Assembly (NCBI RefSeq): GCF_020037475.1
Contig: NZ_JAIQDB010000002.1
Location: 557,854 to 621,853, forward strand
DNA from: Sutcliffiella deserti
GTDB taxonomy: Bacteria; Bacillota; Bacilli; Bacillales; Bacillaceae_I
Direction of reading: 5' to 3'
DNA: 64,000 bases
The translations under genes were made by a program, and so were the position numbers. This document shows, piece after piece, positions 1-8,006 of the stretch (the stretch's first letter is position 1; each line of letters opens with the position of its first letter). A model generated the notes under the pieces. The model did no database searches, had not been told where the DNA came from, and saw only the letters and a list, made by a program, of their open reading frames with translations.

Positions 1-1
1 T

Positions 2-1048
2 GCGGGGAGAGATGATACTCATGTCGACTATATTGTGCTGGGACTAAAATACGACCTCGAAGTCATCACCGAAAAGCCGATGGTTACAACTATGGTTGAT
101 GCCAATCGGGTTCTTACAGCAGAAAAGTTGAGTAAAGGGAAGGTTGTCGTCACTTTCAATTACAGATACAGTCCTATCCATCGCAAAATTAAAGAATTTA
201 TCCAGAAAGGGCACATCGGAAGAGTAACTTCGATTGATCTAAACTGGACCATCGATACATATCACGGAGCAAGCTATTTTAAAAGGTGGAACCGTCAAAG
301 GGATTTCTCTGGAGGGCTATCTATCCATAAATCGAGCCATCACTTCGACCTTGTAAATTGGTGGATTGACCAGAATCCTGTTCAGGTATTTGCAATTGGT
401 GACCGTCATTATTATGGGGAAAATGGGGAGCATAACCCTTCCAAAAAAGATGGCCGGCATTGTGAAAGCTGTGCCGAAAGACAGAAATGCTCCTATCATA
501 TGCGTTGGAGTTCCAGAGGTAGTAGTACAAAGGTTAAAGATGATCACCTCCTTGAAAGTTTGGAAAACACCAATCTATACACAGACTATCGTCCAGATGC
601 ATGCATATTCGACTCCGGAATTGATATCGAGGATACATATGCTGCTGTTGTGAAGTACGACCAAGGGGCCTTGCTCAGTTATTCAGTGAATTTCTCAGCT
701 CCTTATGAGGGCTACAGATTGGCGATCAATGGTACAAAAGGAAGGATTGAAACGACGGAATACCATGAACCAAGCCGTATTCCTTTTCCGATTCCAATGC
801 AACAGACAATCGATTATTTCCCGCTATTCGGCTCGAAGGAAATCATTCATGTGGTACATACAGAAGGCGGACATGGCGGGGGAGACCCTTTGCTTCTGGA
901 GGATCTGTTTCTTGGCCCCGACCCGGCAAGGGAGTATGAAATTTTGGCGGGAGCAAAAGCTGGAGCGTACTCCATTGCTGTCGGGGAAGGGGTTTGGCGT
1001 TCCTGTGTGGAGAACAAACCCTATGATATAAAACGAATTGATGTTTAA
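2..1048 (+). CDS. Gfo/Idh/MocA family oxidoreductase, 5' truncated by window edge
   Basis: The reading frame is open to the window edge, so the N-terminal Rossmann nucleotide-binding half is only partly present and the true start lies upstream. The visible protein begins in the NAD-domain end and carries the EKP motif (VITEKPM) that in this family contributes the catalytic lysine. It continues through the alpha/beta substrate domain (FNYRYSP, IHKSSHHFDLVNWW). A CESC...C cysteine cluster near residue 145 of the visible part is a local peculiarity. B. subtilis has a similar gene (YteT) in its rhamnogalacturonan region, and the neighbours here are uronate catabolic genes, so a role in a pectin-derived sugar is likely. 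The substrate cannot be read from sequence. Confidence 0.85.
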   Translation, partial: AGRDDTHVDYIVLGLKYDLEVITEKPMVTTMVDANRVLTAEKLSKGKVVVTFNYRYSPIHRKIKEFIQKGHIGRVTSIDLNWTIDTYHGASYFKRWNRQRDFSGGLSIHKSSHHFDLVNWWIDQNPVQVFAIGDRHYYGENGEHNPSKKDGRHCESCAERQKCSYHMRWSSRGSSTKVKDDHLLESLENTNLYTDYRPDACIFDSGIDIEDTYAAVVKYDQGALLSYSVNFSAPYEGYRLAINGTKGRIETTEYHEPSRIPFPIPMQQTIDYFPLFGSKEIIHVVHTEGGHGGGDPLLLEDLFLGPDPAREYEILAGAKAGAYSIAVGEGVWRSCVENKPYDIKRIDV

Positions 1049-1050
1049 AA

Positions 1051-1239
1051 AAGGCTGTTTTCGCATTGATTGTTGCTTTTACGTATGTTTGTACAACATG
1101 TTACCACCGTTGCTGTCGTGCTCTTTTCCTTTTTAACTTAAAAAGCTACCACTTAATTTGAAGTGAAAAGGACAGTGAAAAATCCAATAGCCGATTTTTT
1201 ACGGGCTTACAGCAACAATCTTTACGAAAAGAGCTTTAA
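1051..1239 (-). repeat. MITE-like element, family 1, copy 1 (inverted relative to copies 2 and 3)
   Basis: This ~189-bp non-coding block is the reverse complement of blocks at 13606-13790 and 26221-26404. Its ends are imperfect terminal inverted repeats of about 30 bp: the left end reads AAGGCTGTTTTCGCATTGAT and the right end, reversed, reads AAAGCTCTTTTCGTAAAGAT. It fills the whole gap between the oxidoreductase stop codon and the ribosome binding site of the YesL-type gene. The flanks are A-rich, so the target duplication is ambiguous at this copy. No transposase is encoded. Confidence 0.8.
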
Positions 1240-1262
1240 AAAAAGAAGAAAGGATGATTGGA

Positions 1263-1913
1263 ATGGATATGGGAGGGCTTTGGGGAGGGTTCTATAATGT
1301 CAGTCAAGTTATTGCCAGGTTGGCCTACCTTAACCTGCTGTGGATCAGCTTCACAGTGTTGGGAGGAATCGCATTCGGGATAATGCCTGCAACAATCGCC
1401 GTTTTTTCCCTGATCAGAAAGTGGCGTCAAGGAGAGAGCGATCTGCCTATCATCAAGACGTTCTGGCACTATTACAAGAAGGAATTCCTTAAATCCAACC
1501 TCCTTGGCATCGTGCTCGTTATACTTGGATACCTTCTCTATCTTAATTTGACCCTTTTACAGGGGGATGCATTAGTTTTGATCATTTTGAGATATGTAAT
1601 GCTATTCTGTTGTATCCTTTTCTTCATTATGTCGCTGATGATTTTCCAAGTGTATGTGAGTTATAAAATGCCATTTTTGCAGTACTTAAAATCGGCATTA
1701 TTGATCGGGCTTACTTACCCTCACCTTTTACTGCTAATGGTCGTCGGAATTATTCTTCTGCAATATCTCTTAATGTTCATTCCGGGCATCATCCCGTTTT
1801 TCAGCATAAGTCTTCTGGCATATATGATGACCTGTGTGACAGATTTCATTTTTATCAAAGTGGAAAGTAAAGATCAATCAATGGAAAGCAACAATGAGGT
1901 AGTTCCAACTTAA
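1263..1913 (+). CDS. YesL family (DUF624) membrane protein
   Basis: A 216-residue, very hydrophobic protein with about five predicted membrane segments. The N-terminus (GGLWGGFYNV) and the following NLLWISFTVLGG and PATIAVFSLIRKW stretches match the DUF624/YesL family. Members of this family lie in Bacillus carbohydrate operons, typically beside ABC sugar permeases or rhamnogalacturonan genes; no molecular function is established. An ATG at 1254 abuts the Shine-Dalgarno AGAAAGG, so the ATG at 1263, nine bases downstream, is the likelier start. The uronate genes follow on the same strand, so it is probably an accessory of uptake or sensing in that pathway. Confidence 0.8.
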   Translation: MDMGGLWGGFYNVSQVIARLAYLNLLWISFTVLGGIAFGIMPATIAVFSLIRKWRQGESDLPIIKTFWHYYKKEFLKSNLLGIVLVILGYLLYLNLTLLQGDALVLIILRYVMLFCCILFFIMSLMIFQVYVSYKMPFLQYLKSALLIGLTYPHLLLLMVVGIILLQYLLMFIPGIIPFFSISLLAYMMTCVTDFIFIKVESKDQSMESNNEVVPT

Positions 1914-1930
1914 ACAGAGGAGGAATGGAA

Positions 1931-2695
1931 ATGGACACTTCTAATAAATGGTTTTCGTTACATGGTAAGACAGCCTTAATCACAGGAGCAAGAACCGGAA
2001 TCGGTCAGGCAATTGCCGTTGGCTTGGCAAAAGCAGGTGCGAAAGTTGTCCTTGTAGGCCACAGGGATAATATGCAGGATACAGAATTAAAAGTGGAACA
2101 GCTTGGTGGAAGCTATGAAACGTTCTTAATGGACCTGTCCAAGGTGGAAGAAGTAAAGGGGAAATGTGAAGAGATTCTGGCTTCCCTTAGCATCGACATT
2201 GTCGTGAACAACGCAGGCATTATCAGAAGGGAACCTGCTGTTTCCCATTCCCTGGAGGATTGGCAGGCGGCGATGGACACAAATATTAATTCCGTGTTCC
2301 TTCTCTGTCAAGCATTTGCCAAACCTATGCTGGAGCGGGAAAAGGGGAAAATCATCAATATAGCCTCCCTGTTATCGTTTCAGGGGGGAATTACCGTCCC
2401 TGGATATGCAGCAAGTAAACATGCGATAGCCGGATTAACTAAAGCTTTGGCAAATGAATGGGGAGCATCAGGAATTCAGGTCAATGCCATTGCTCCGGGG
2501 TATATCGCAACAAATAATACGGAAGCACTTCGAAATAACGAGGAAAGAAATGCATCCATTCTTTCTAGGATTCCTGCAGGGAGATGGGGAAAACCCGATG
2601 ACCTGGTAGGTGCGGCAGTTTTTCTCGCATCAGATGCTTCCGACTATGTGAACGGTCATGTACTGATGGTGGACGGCGGTTGGATGGCAAGATAA
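1931..2695 (+). CDS. kduD: 2-dehydro-3-deoxy-D-gluconate 5-dehydrogenase (KduD)
   Basis: A 254-residue short-chain dehydrogenase that would reduce 2,5-diketo-3-deoxygluconate (DK-II) to 2-keto-3-deoxygluconate with NAD(P)H, the second step after unsaturated galacturonate release from pectin. It shows the nucleotide motif TGARTGIGQ (residues ~17-25), NNAG (~91) and the catalytic YAASK (~158). The C-terminus NGHVLMVDGGW is typical of KduD. The ATG at 1925 lies one base from the GAGGAGG ribosome site; the ATG at 1931 has normal spacing and is preferred. The following kduI gene, one repeat away, supports KduD over other gluconate 5-dehydrogenases. Confidence 0.88.
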   Translation: MDTSNKWFSLHGKTALITGARTGIGQAIAVGLAKAGAKVVLVGHRDNMQDTELKVEQLGGSYETFLMDLSKVEEVKGKCEEILASLSIDIVVNNAGIIRREPAVSHSLEDWQAAMDTNINSVFLLCQAFAKPMLEREKGKIINIASLLSFQGGITVPGYAASKHAIAGLTKALANEWGASGIQVNAIAPGYIATNNTEALRNNEERNASILSRIPAGRWGKPDDLVGAAVFLASDASDYVNGHVLMVDGGWMAR

Positions 2696-2723
2696 AACTG
2701 ATTTAATAGAGTTTTTAGCTTTT

Positions 2724-2854
2724 GATTGGAGCAAATGGCGTAGACTCCAGCGGGAGAGTAGCGACAATCTTGAGACCACGCAGGGCAAAGCCCGAGGAGG
2801 CTCAAGGTCGCCCGCGGAAAGCGAAGCCATTTGCGGAGATCAACAGCGGAGTTT
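2724..2854 (+). repeat. GC-rich palindromic repeat, 'aaatggc' subtype
   Basis: A ~130-bp imperfect palindrome between kduD and kduI. Outer arms GCAAATGGC and GCCATTTGC pair, as do several inner arms such as GGGCAAAGCCC. The same subtype recurs at about 58858-58995. It sits inside a probable polycistronic unit and would be transcribed as a large hairpin. The family is known in Bacillaceae genomes, where it often produces spurious ORFs; its function is unknown. Confidence 0.85.
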
Positions 2855-2885
2855 AAGAGAATTAAATAAAAGGAGAGATGTAGAA

Positions 2886-3716
2886 ATGGAAGTTAGATAC
2901 GCAGGAAGTCCTCAAGAAGCGAAAACATTTACAACAGAACGTCTAAGAAGTGAATTTTTAATAGAATCATTGTTTGTACAGGGAGAGATCAATATGGTCT
3001 ATTCCCACTATGATCGTGTAGTGATGGGAGGGGCCATCCCGACTGATTCTCCATTGAAGCTTGAAGGAAGTGCAACACTTCAGACTGACTACTTTTTAGA
3101 AAGAAGAGAAGTGGGCATCATCAATATCGGAGCTAAAGGGAAAGTGATGGTGGACGGCGAGGAATATGAGCTAAACAAACGTGATTGCCTTTATGTGGGA
3201 CTTGGAAAAGAGGCTGTCACTTTTCATAGCTTGGATAGTGCAGATCCTGCCAAATTCTATCTTGTTTCGGCATTGGCACATAAAGAGTACCCAACCCGTG
3301 TTCTTCCAATCGAAGATGCAGAACCAGTCAAGCTTGGTTCTGACAGCGAATCAAATAAAAGAACCATTTATAAATACATCCATGAAGAGGGGTTACAGAG
3401 CTGCCAGCTAATGATGGGGATGACATTGCTTGAGCCGAACAATATGTGGAACACAATGCCGGCCCATATCCATGACCGTCGAATGGAGGTCTATCTGTAT
3501 TTTGATATGGATGAAGAATCAAGAGTCTTTCATTTGATGGGTGAGCCAAGTGAAACACGCCATCTTGTGGTGAAAAACGAGCAGGCTGTCATCTCCCCTC
3601 CATGGTCTATCCATTCCGGAATGGGTACCAACAATTATACCTTCATCTGGGCAATGGCCGGAGAGAACTATACATTCAAGGATATGGAATTTGTCAAAAT
3701 GGAAGATCTAAAATAA
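2886..3716 (+). CDS. kduI: 5-dehydro-4-deoxy-D-glucuronate isomerase (KduI)
   Basis: A 276-residue cupin-fold isomerase converting 4-deoxy-5-ketouronate (DK-I) to DK-II; length is normal for the family. The metal-binding signature is visible: HIHDRRMEVYLYF (residues ~196-208) supplies two His and the Glu, and PPWSIHSG (~240) the last His. The N-terminus with RYAGSPQEAKTF and ERLRSEFL is characteristic. AAAGGAGA precedes the ATG. It works directly ahead of KduD; the gene order kduD-kduI is interrupted only by the GC-rich repeat. Confidence 0.95.
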   Translation: MEVRYAGSPQEAKTFTTERLRSEFLIESLFVQGEINMVYSHYDRVVMGGAIPTDSPLKLEGSATLQTDYFLERREVGIINIGAKGKVMVDGEEYELNKRDCLYVGLGKEAVTFHSLDSADPAKFYLVSALAHKEYPTRVLPIEDAEPVKLGSDSESNKRTIYKYIHEEGLQSCQLMMGMTLLEPNNMWNTMPAHIHDRRMEVYLYFDMDEESRVFHLMGEPSETRHLVVKNEQAVISPPWSIHSGMGTNNYTFIWAMAGENYTFKDMEFVKMEDLK

Positions 3717-3741
3717 AAAATTGTAACTTATATCTCCTGTA

Positions 3742-3872
3742 GATTGATGTGCAAGGGGTGAGACTCCTCCGGGAGGTAGCAGTAGACTTGAGACCCCCTC
3801 ATGCGAAGGGAGGATGCTCAAGCACCGCCCCGCAAAAAGCGAACACCTTGAACGAAGGGAAACAGGGAGTTA
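3742..3872 (+). repeat. GC-rich palindromic repeat, degenerate copy
   Basis: A diverged copy of the GC-rich family between kduI and kdgK. It retains GAGACTCCTCCGGGAGGTAG, GAGACCCC and the terminal AACAGGGAGTT seen at 17753-17890 and 50810-50950, but the central part is altered. It is the second such repeat inside the uronate operon. Confidence 0.7.
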
Positions 3873-3892
3873 ATTGGAATGTTCAGTAAAAA

Positions 3893-3921
3893 AGAGATCG
3901 AGAAGCATATTCTCGGTCTCT
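3893..3921 (+). other. stem-loop upstream of kdgK
   Basis: AGAGATCGAGAA and TTCTCGGTCTCT form a 12-bp stem (one G-T pair) around a five-base loop. No T-run follows, so it is not an obvious intrinsic terminator. It may be a processing or stability element between kduI and kdgK. Confidence 0.5.
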
Positions 3922-3969
3922 ACTACTATCAACTATAAAAGACTATGAAAAACAGGAGGAGGCAAATGG

Positions 3970-4923
3970 ATGGATGTTGTAACAATCGGAGAATCAATGG
4001 TGCTCTTTACACCTGAGTCTTCTCCTTTAATGAGGTATTCCCACACCTTTTCAAGAAAATTCGGTGGTGCCGAGTCCAATGTGGCAATCGGTCTGGCAAG
4101 ACTTGGGCATCGGAGCGGCTGGATCAGCAAAGTGGGGAATGATGAGTTCGGAAAAGCGATGGTCGGATTTATTCGGGGGGAAGGAGTAGATGTGAGTCAT
4201 GTCACCTTCAGTGATGAAGCAGCTACAGGCATTTATTTTAAAGAAGTAAGACGTGCTAACGATGTAAGGGTTGAATATTACCGGAAAGGATCTGCTGCCA
4301 GTACCATGCAGCCATATGAACTGGATCCTTCCTACATCGCCACATCCAGATTTCTTCACATTACCGGCATCACACCCGCTTTAAGCGATTCTTGCTACGA
4401 AACGGTGAAAAAAGCTGTTGAAATTGCTAAGCAACATGGCATAAAGGTGGTATTTGATCCGAATCTGCGAAGAAAGCTTTGGTCAGAGGAAAGGGCTAGG
4501 GAGGTATTGCTAGAGCTAGCCTCACTTGCTGACATCATTTTACCAGGAATAGATGAGGGCAGGTTCATGTTTGGAGTTGATGATCCGGAGAAATTGGGGA
4601 ATCTTTTCCTTCAAAACGGCAGTGCATTGGTCATTTTAAAGGTTGGAGCAAAGGGGGCCTTTTATTTTACGGAAAAAGAAAGTGCACTAGTTCCGGGGTA
4701 TCCGGTCGAAGAGGTGGTAGATCCCGTTGGAGCAGGAGATGGCTTTGCTGCTGGAGTCCTGTCTGGTTTATTGGATGGGATATCATTAGACGCCGCGGTA
4801 GCAAGAGGCAATGCTGTCGGAGCCATGGCAACCATGGTTCAGGGAGATTTTGAAGGGTTGCCGGAAAGATCGGAAATCGAAAGGTTCACTCAACAGACAA
4901 ACCTGGAAGATGTCCATAGATAA
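3970..4923 (+). CDS. kdgK: 2-keto-3-deoxygluconate kinase (KdgK, PfkB family)
   Basis: A 317-residue ribokinase-family sugar kinase that would phosphorylate 2-keto-3-deoxygluconate to KDPG. The N-terminus MDVVTIGESMVLFTP and the first PfkB signature (FGGAESNVAIGLARLG, ~29-44) are clear. The second signature DPVGAGDGFAAG (~248-259) carries the catalytic Asp and anion hole. AGGAGGAGG lies eight bases before the chosen ATG; an ATG at 3966 is out of frame. Its place between kduI and uxaA joins both branches of uronate breakdown at the common intermediate KDG. Confidence 0.93.
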   Translation: MDVVTIGESMVLFTPESSPLMRYSHTFSRKFGGAESNVAIGLARLGHRSGWISKVGNDEFGKAMVGFIRGEGVDVSHVTFSDEAATGIYFKEVRRANDVRVEYYRKGSAASTMQPYELDPSYIATSRFLHITGITPALSDSCYETVKKAVEIAKQHGIKVVFDPNLRRKLWSEERAREVLLELASLADIILPGIDEGRFMFGVDDPEKLGNLFLQNGSALVILKVGAKGAFYFTEKESALVPGYPVEEVVDPVGAGDGFAAGVLSGLLDGISLDAAVARGNAVGAMATMVQGDFEGLPERSEIERFTQQTNLEDVHR

Positions 4924-4951
4924 CAAATTCTGAAGATACTAGGAGGTCCTT

Positions 4952-6448
4952 ATGAAACCGGATTACATTGCAGTCCACAAAGAAGACAATGTACTTGTCA
5001 CATTAAAAGAGTTTCAAGAAGGAGAGCAAATCGAAGTCGCCGAGCAGAGCATCACCTTAAAACAGAGGGTTCCTGCGGGTCATAAAATTGCTTCAAGTGA
5101 TATACAGGCAGGGGAAAATATTGTGAAGTACGGCTATCCGATCGGGCATGCGAGTGAAAAGATCGAAGCCGGGGAGTGGGTTCATACCCATAATACAAAA
5201 ACAAACCTTGCAGGGACATTGGAATACGAATATGCACCTGTTAAAGAAAAATTGGAACATGCCTATATAGAGGAAAAAACCTTTCAAGGATTTGTACGTG
5301 CAAATGGGGATATCGGAATCCGGAACGAAATTTGGATCATCAATACAGTAGGCTGCATCAATAAAACCGCCGAATTACTCGCAAAAATGGGGGATGCGCA
5401 GCTGAAGGATGAGGGCATTGATGGATTCTATCATTATGCGCACCTTTTCGGGTGTTCACAATTGGGGGATGACCTCCACAATACACAAAAAATCTTGAGC
5501 AATCTTGTTCATCATCCCAATGCTGGGGGTGTGCTTGTACTTGGATTGGGATGTGAAAACAATCACCTTGCAGAGTTCAAGAAAGTGCTTGGCGATGTGG
5601 ATGAGAACCAGGTGAAGTTCCTTGGGGTCCAGGATGCCGAGGATGAGATCGAAGAGGGATTTGCCTTGCTTAAAGAGCTTACCGATTATGTGAGAACCTT
5701 CAAACGCCAGCCGGTTCCCGTTTCGAAACTGAAGGTGGGGTTGAAGTGCGGAGGGTCGGACGGTTTCTCCGGAATTACTGGTAACCCCCTTGTCGGAGCT
5801 TTTTCTGACAAGTTGATTTCGTATGGTGGCACAACAGTCCTTACAGAAGTGCCCGAAATGTTTGGCGCCGAAACCATTCTGATGGAAAGGGCCAAGGATG
5901 AGCAGGTGTTTAGCAAAATCGTGGACCTTGTCAATGATTTCAAGGAATACTTTATCAAGCATGACCAGGTAGTCTATGAAAACCCTTCTCCTGGGAACAA
6001 GGCAGGAGGCATTACGACATTGGAAGAGAAATCCCTGGGTTGCGTTCAAAAAGGCGGATTTGCCACCATCGAGGATGTTCTGCCATACGGAGGGAGAGTG
6101 ACGAAGCCCGGGCTGAACCTACTGCAGGGCCCAGGTAACGACCTTGTATCGGTTACGGCATTATCCGCAGCTGGCGCGCACATTGTCTTATTCACAACCG
6201 GAAGAGGGACACCATTCGGTGGACCTGTTCCAACGGTGAAGATCTCGACCAACTCGGACCTTTACAAGAGAAAAAGCAATTGGATCGACTTTAATGCAGG
6301 AGAGCTTGTACAAGGAAAAAACATCGAGAGGCTGACAGAGGAGATGTTTGAATATGTTCTGAAGCTTGCCTCAGGTGAAATACGTACCCACAACGAAAAG
6401 AATGGATTCAAGGAAATTTCCATTTTCAAAGACGGAGTTATTCTATAA
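4952..6448 (+). CDS. uxaA: altronate dehydratase (UxaA)
   Basis: A 498-residue single-chain altronate dehydratase that removes water from D-altronate to give 2-keto-3-deoxygluconate. An N-terminal SAF-like domain (~residues 10-90, GHKIASSDIQAGENIVKYG) precedes the large GD_AH catalytic region. Conserved cysteine motifs GCSQLGDD and GLGCENN are present and fit a metal-dependent enzyme. AGGAGG precedes the ATG. The stop codon overlaps the ribosome binding site of uxaB, so the two are probably translated in tandem. Confidence 0.95.
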   Translation: MKPDYIAVHKEDNVLVTLKEFQEGEQIEVAEQSITLKQRVPAGHKIASSDIQAGENIVKYGYPIGHASEKIEAGEWVHTHNTKTNLAGTLEYEYAPVKEKLEHAYIEEKTFQGFVRANGDIGIRNEIWIINTVGCINKTAELLAKMGDAQLKDEGIDGFYHYAHLFGCSQLGDDLHNTQKILSNLVHHPNAGGVLVLGLGCENNHLAEFKKVLGDVDENQVKFLGVQDAEDEIEEGFALLKELTDYVRTFKRQPVPVSKLKVGLKCGGSDGFSGITGNPLVGAFSDKLISYGGTTVLTEVPEMFGAETILMERAKDEQVFSKIVDLVNDFKEYFIKHDQVVYENPSPGNKAGGITTLEEKSLGCVQKGGFATIEDVLPYGGRVTKPGLNLLQGPGNDLVSVTALSAAGAHIVLFTTGRGTPFGGPVPTVKISTNSDLYKRKSNWIDFNAGELVQGKNIERLTEEMFEYVLKLASGEIRTHNEKNGFKEISIFKDGVIL

Positions 6449-6461
6449 AGGAGGTGCTGAA

Positions 6462-7994
6462 ATGAATCAGTTTAAGTTGGGAAAATCACTACATCCTGAA
6501 GAAGTTGCAGCAGGGGTCAACTATGAAGTCCAGGATAACCTGCCTGAAAGAATCATCCAATTCGGGGAAGGGAATTTTCTCAGGGGATTTGTGGACTGGA
6601 TGGTTCATGAGATGAATAAGCAGGGATTGTTCAACGGTAAAGTGGTGGCCATTCAACCTACACCACATGGAAAAGTGGTCCCGAAATTGAATGCCCAAGA
6701 TGGCCTGTACACGCTCACTCTCAGGGGAATGGTCAACGGGGAGAAGGTTGATAAGAATGAGATCATCTCTTCCATTTCAAGAGGCATCAACCCCTATTCA
6801 GATTGGCGGGAAGTATTAAAGGTAGCCGAATCACCCGATATTCGGTTTGTGTTCTCCAATACTACAGAAGCTGGTCTCACTTACTTGGAGGAAGATTATG
6901 ACGGAAACTCATCGCCTCTTTCTTTTCCAGGTAAATTGGCTGCTTTTCTACAACATCGTTTTCAAGTGATGGGTGGGGGCAAGGAGAATGGACTGACCAT
7001 CATCCCATGTGAGCTTGTCGAGAACAATGGGGAGGTATTGAAGAACCTGGTGCTTCGCTATGCAGAAGAGTGGAGTTTTGCAAAGGAATGTGTGGAATGG
7101 ATTAAAACGGACAACAGATTCTGCAATACACTTGTAGATCGGATTGTAACAGGCTACCCAAGGGACAATGAAGAGGAATTTCGTCAAAAGCTCGGATATG
7201 AAGATGTTCTCATGACGGTGGGGGAACCTTATCACCTGTTTGTGATAGAGGCCGGTGAAGAAGTGTCAAACAGCCTGCCTTTTACACAAGCCGGATTGAA
7301 TGTGAAATGGGGAGATGTGACACCGCAGCGAAACATGAAAGTAAGACTGCTGAATGGACCTCATACAATGATGTTTGCAACCTGCTATCTATCAGGAGCG
7401 GAAACCGTGTTGGACGCTATGAAGGATTCTGATTTGCGGGAGTTTGTTGAGAAGGGGCTCTACCAGGAAATCCTTCCTTATGTTGCTATGGATGAAGAGG
7501 AAAAGAAAAAGTTTGCCGATTCTGTCGTCGAGAGGTTCTTGAATCCTTTTACAAAGCACTATTTAAATGATATTGGGATGAACGCTGTATATAAATTCAA
7601 GTCAAGACTCGTACCATCGCTTAAGGACTATGTCAGGGAGAGGAAGGAGCTCCCCGGTGCCATCGCTTTTTCCCTGGCAGCATTAATCGTGTACTACAAG
7701 CCAATTAGAGTCGAGGGAGACTTCCTTATAGGAAAAAGAGAAGATACTGAATATGTCATACGCGACAACAAAGAAGCTATTTCCTTGTTCCAATCTGGTT
7801 GGAATGAGTTCAAGGAAGATGAGATGGATGTGAAGGAACTGGTTTCTTATGTACTGCAGGAAAAAGAGCTGTGGGACATGGATTTAAGGGAAATCCCCGA
7901 ATTAAAGGAAGCAGTTACACAGCATGTGGAAAAAATATTGTCGGCCGGGATGAAGGAAAGCGTTAAACAGCTGCTGCAAAAAGTTAATAAATAG
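6462..7994 (+). CDS. uxaB: tagaturonate reductase / altronate oxidoreductase (UxaB)
   Basis: A 510-residue mannitol-dehydrogenase-family enzyme that reduces D-tagaturonate to D-altronate with NADH. The nucleotide region begins RIIQFGEGNFLRGFVDWM, a hallmark of UxaB. The catalytic C-terminal domain carries KVRLLNGPHTMM, with the conserved Lys, Asn and His. The frame extends upstream into uxaA, but the strong AAAGGAGG at 6447-6453 fixes the start at 6462, 13 bases after the uxaA stop. Confidence 0.95.
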   Translation: MNQFKLGKSLHPEEVAAGVNYEVQDNLPERIIQFGEGNFLRGFVDWMVHEMNKQGLFNGKVVAIQPTPHGKVVPKLNAQDGLYTLTLRGMVNGEKVDKNEIISSISRGINPYSDWREVLKVAESPDIRFVFSNTTEAGLTYLEEDYDGNSSPLSFPGKLAAFLQHRFQVMGGGKENGLTIIPCELVENNGEVLKNLVLRYAEEWSFAKECVEWIKTDNRFCNTLVDRIVTGYPRDNEEEFRQKLGYEDVLMTVGEPYHLFVIEAGEEVSNSLPFTQAGLNVKWGDVTPQRNMKVRLLNGPHTMMFATCYLSGAETVLDAMKDSDLREFVEKGLYQEILPYVAMDEEEKKKFADSVVERFLNPFTKHYLNDIGMNAVYKFKSRLVPSLKDYVRERKELPGAIAFSLAALIVYYKPIRVEGDFLIGKREDTEYVIRDNKEAISLFQSGWNEFKEDEMDVKELVSYVLQEKELWDMDLREIPELKEAVTQHVEKILSAGMKESVKQLLQKVNK

Positions 7995-8006
7995 GAGGAA
8001 TGGAAG

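Noticed and set aside
1254..1262. ATG at 1254 as start of the YesL-type gene
   Set aside because: It directly abuts the AGAAAGG ribosome site; the in-frame ATG at 1263 has normal spacing.
5456..6049. Minus-strand frame of 197 codons
   Set aside because: Lies fully inside uxaA on the opposite strand and lacks any domain.
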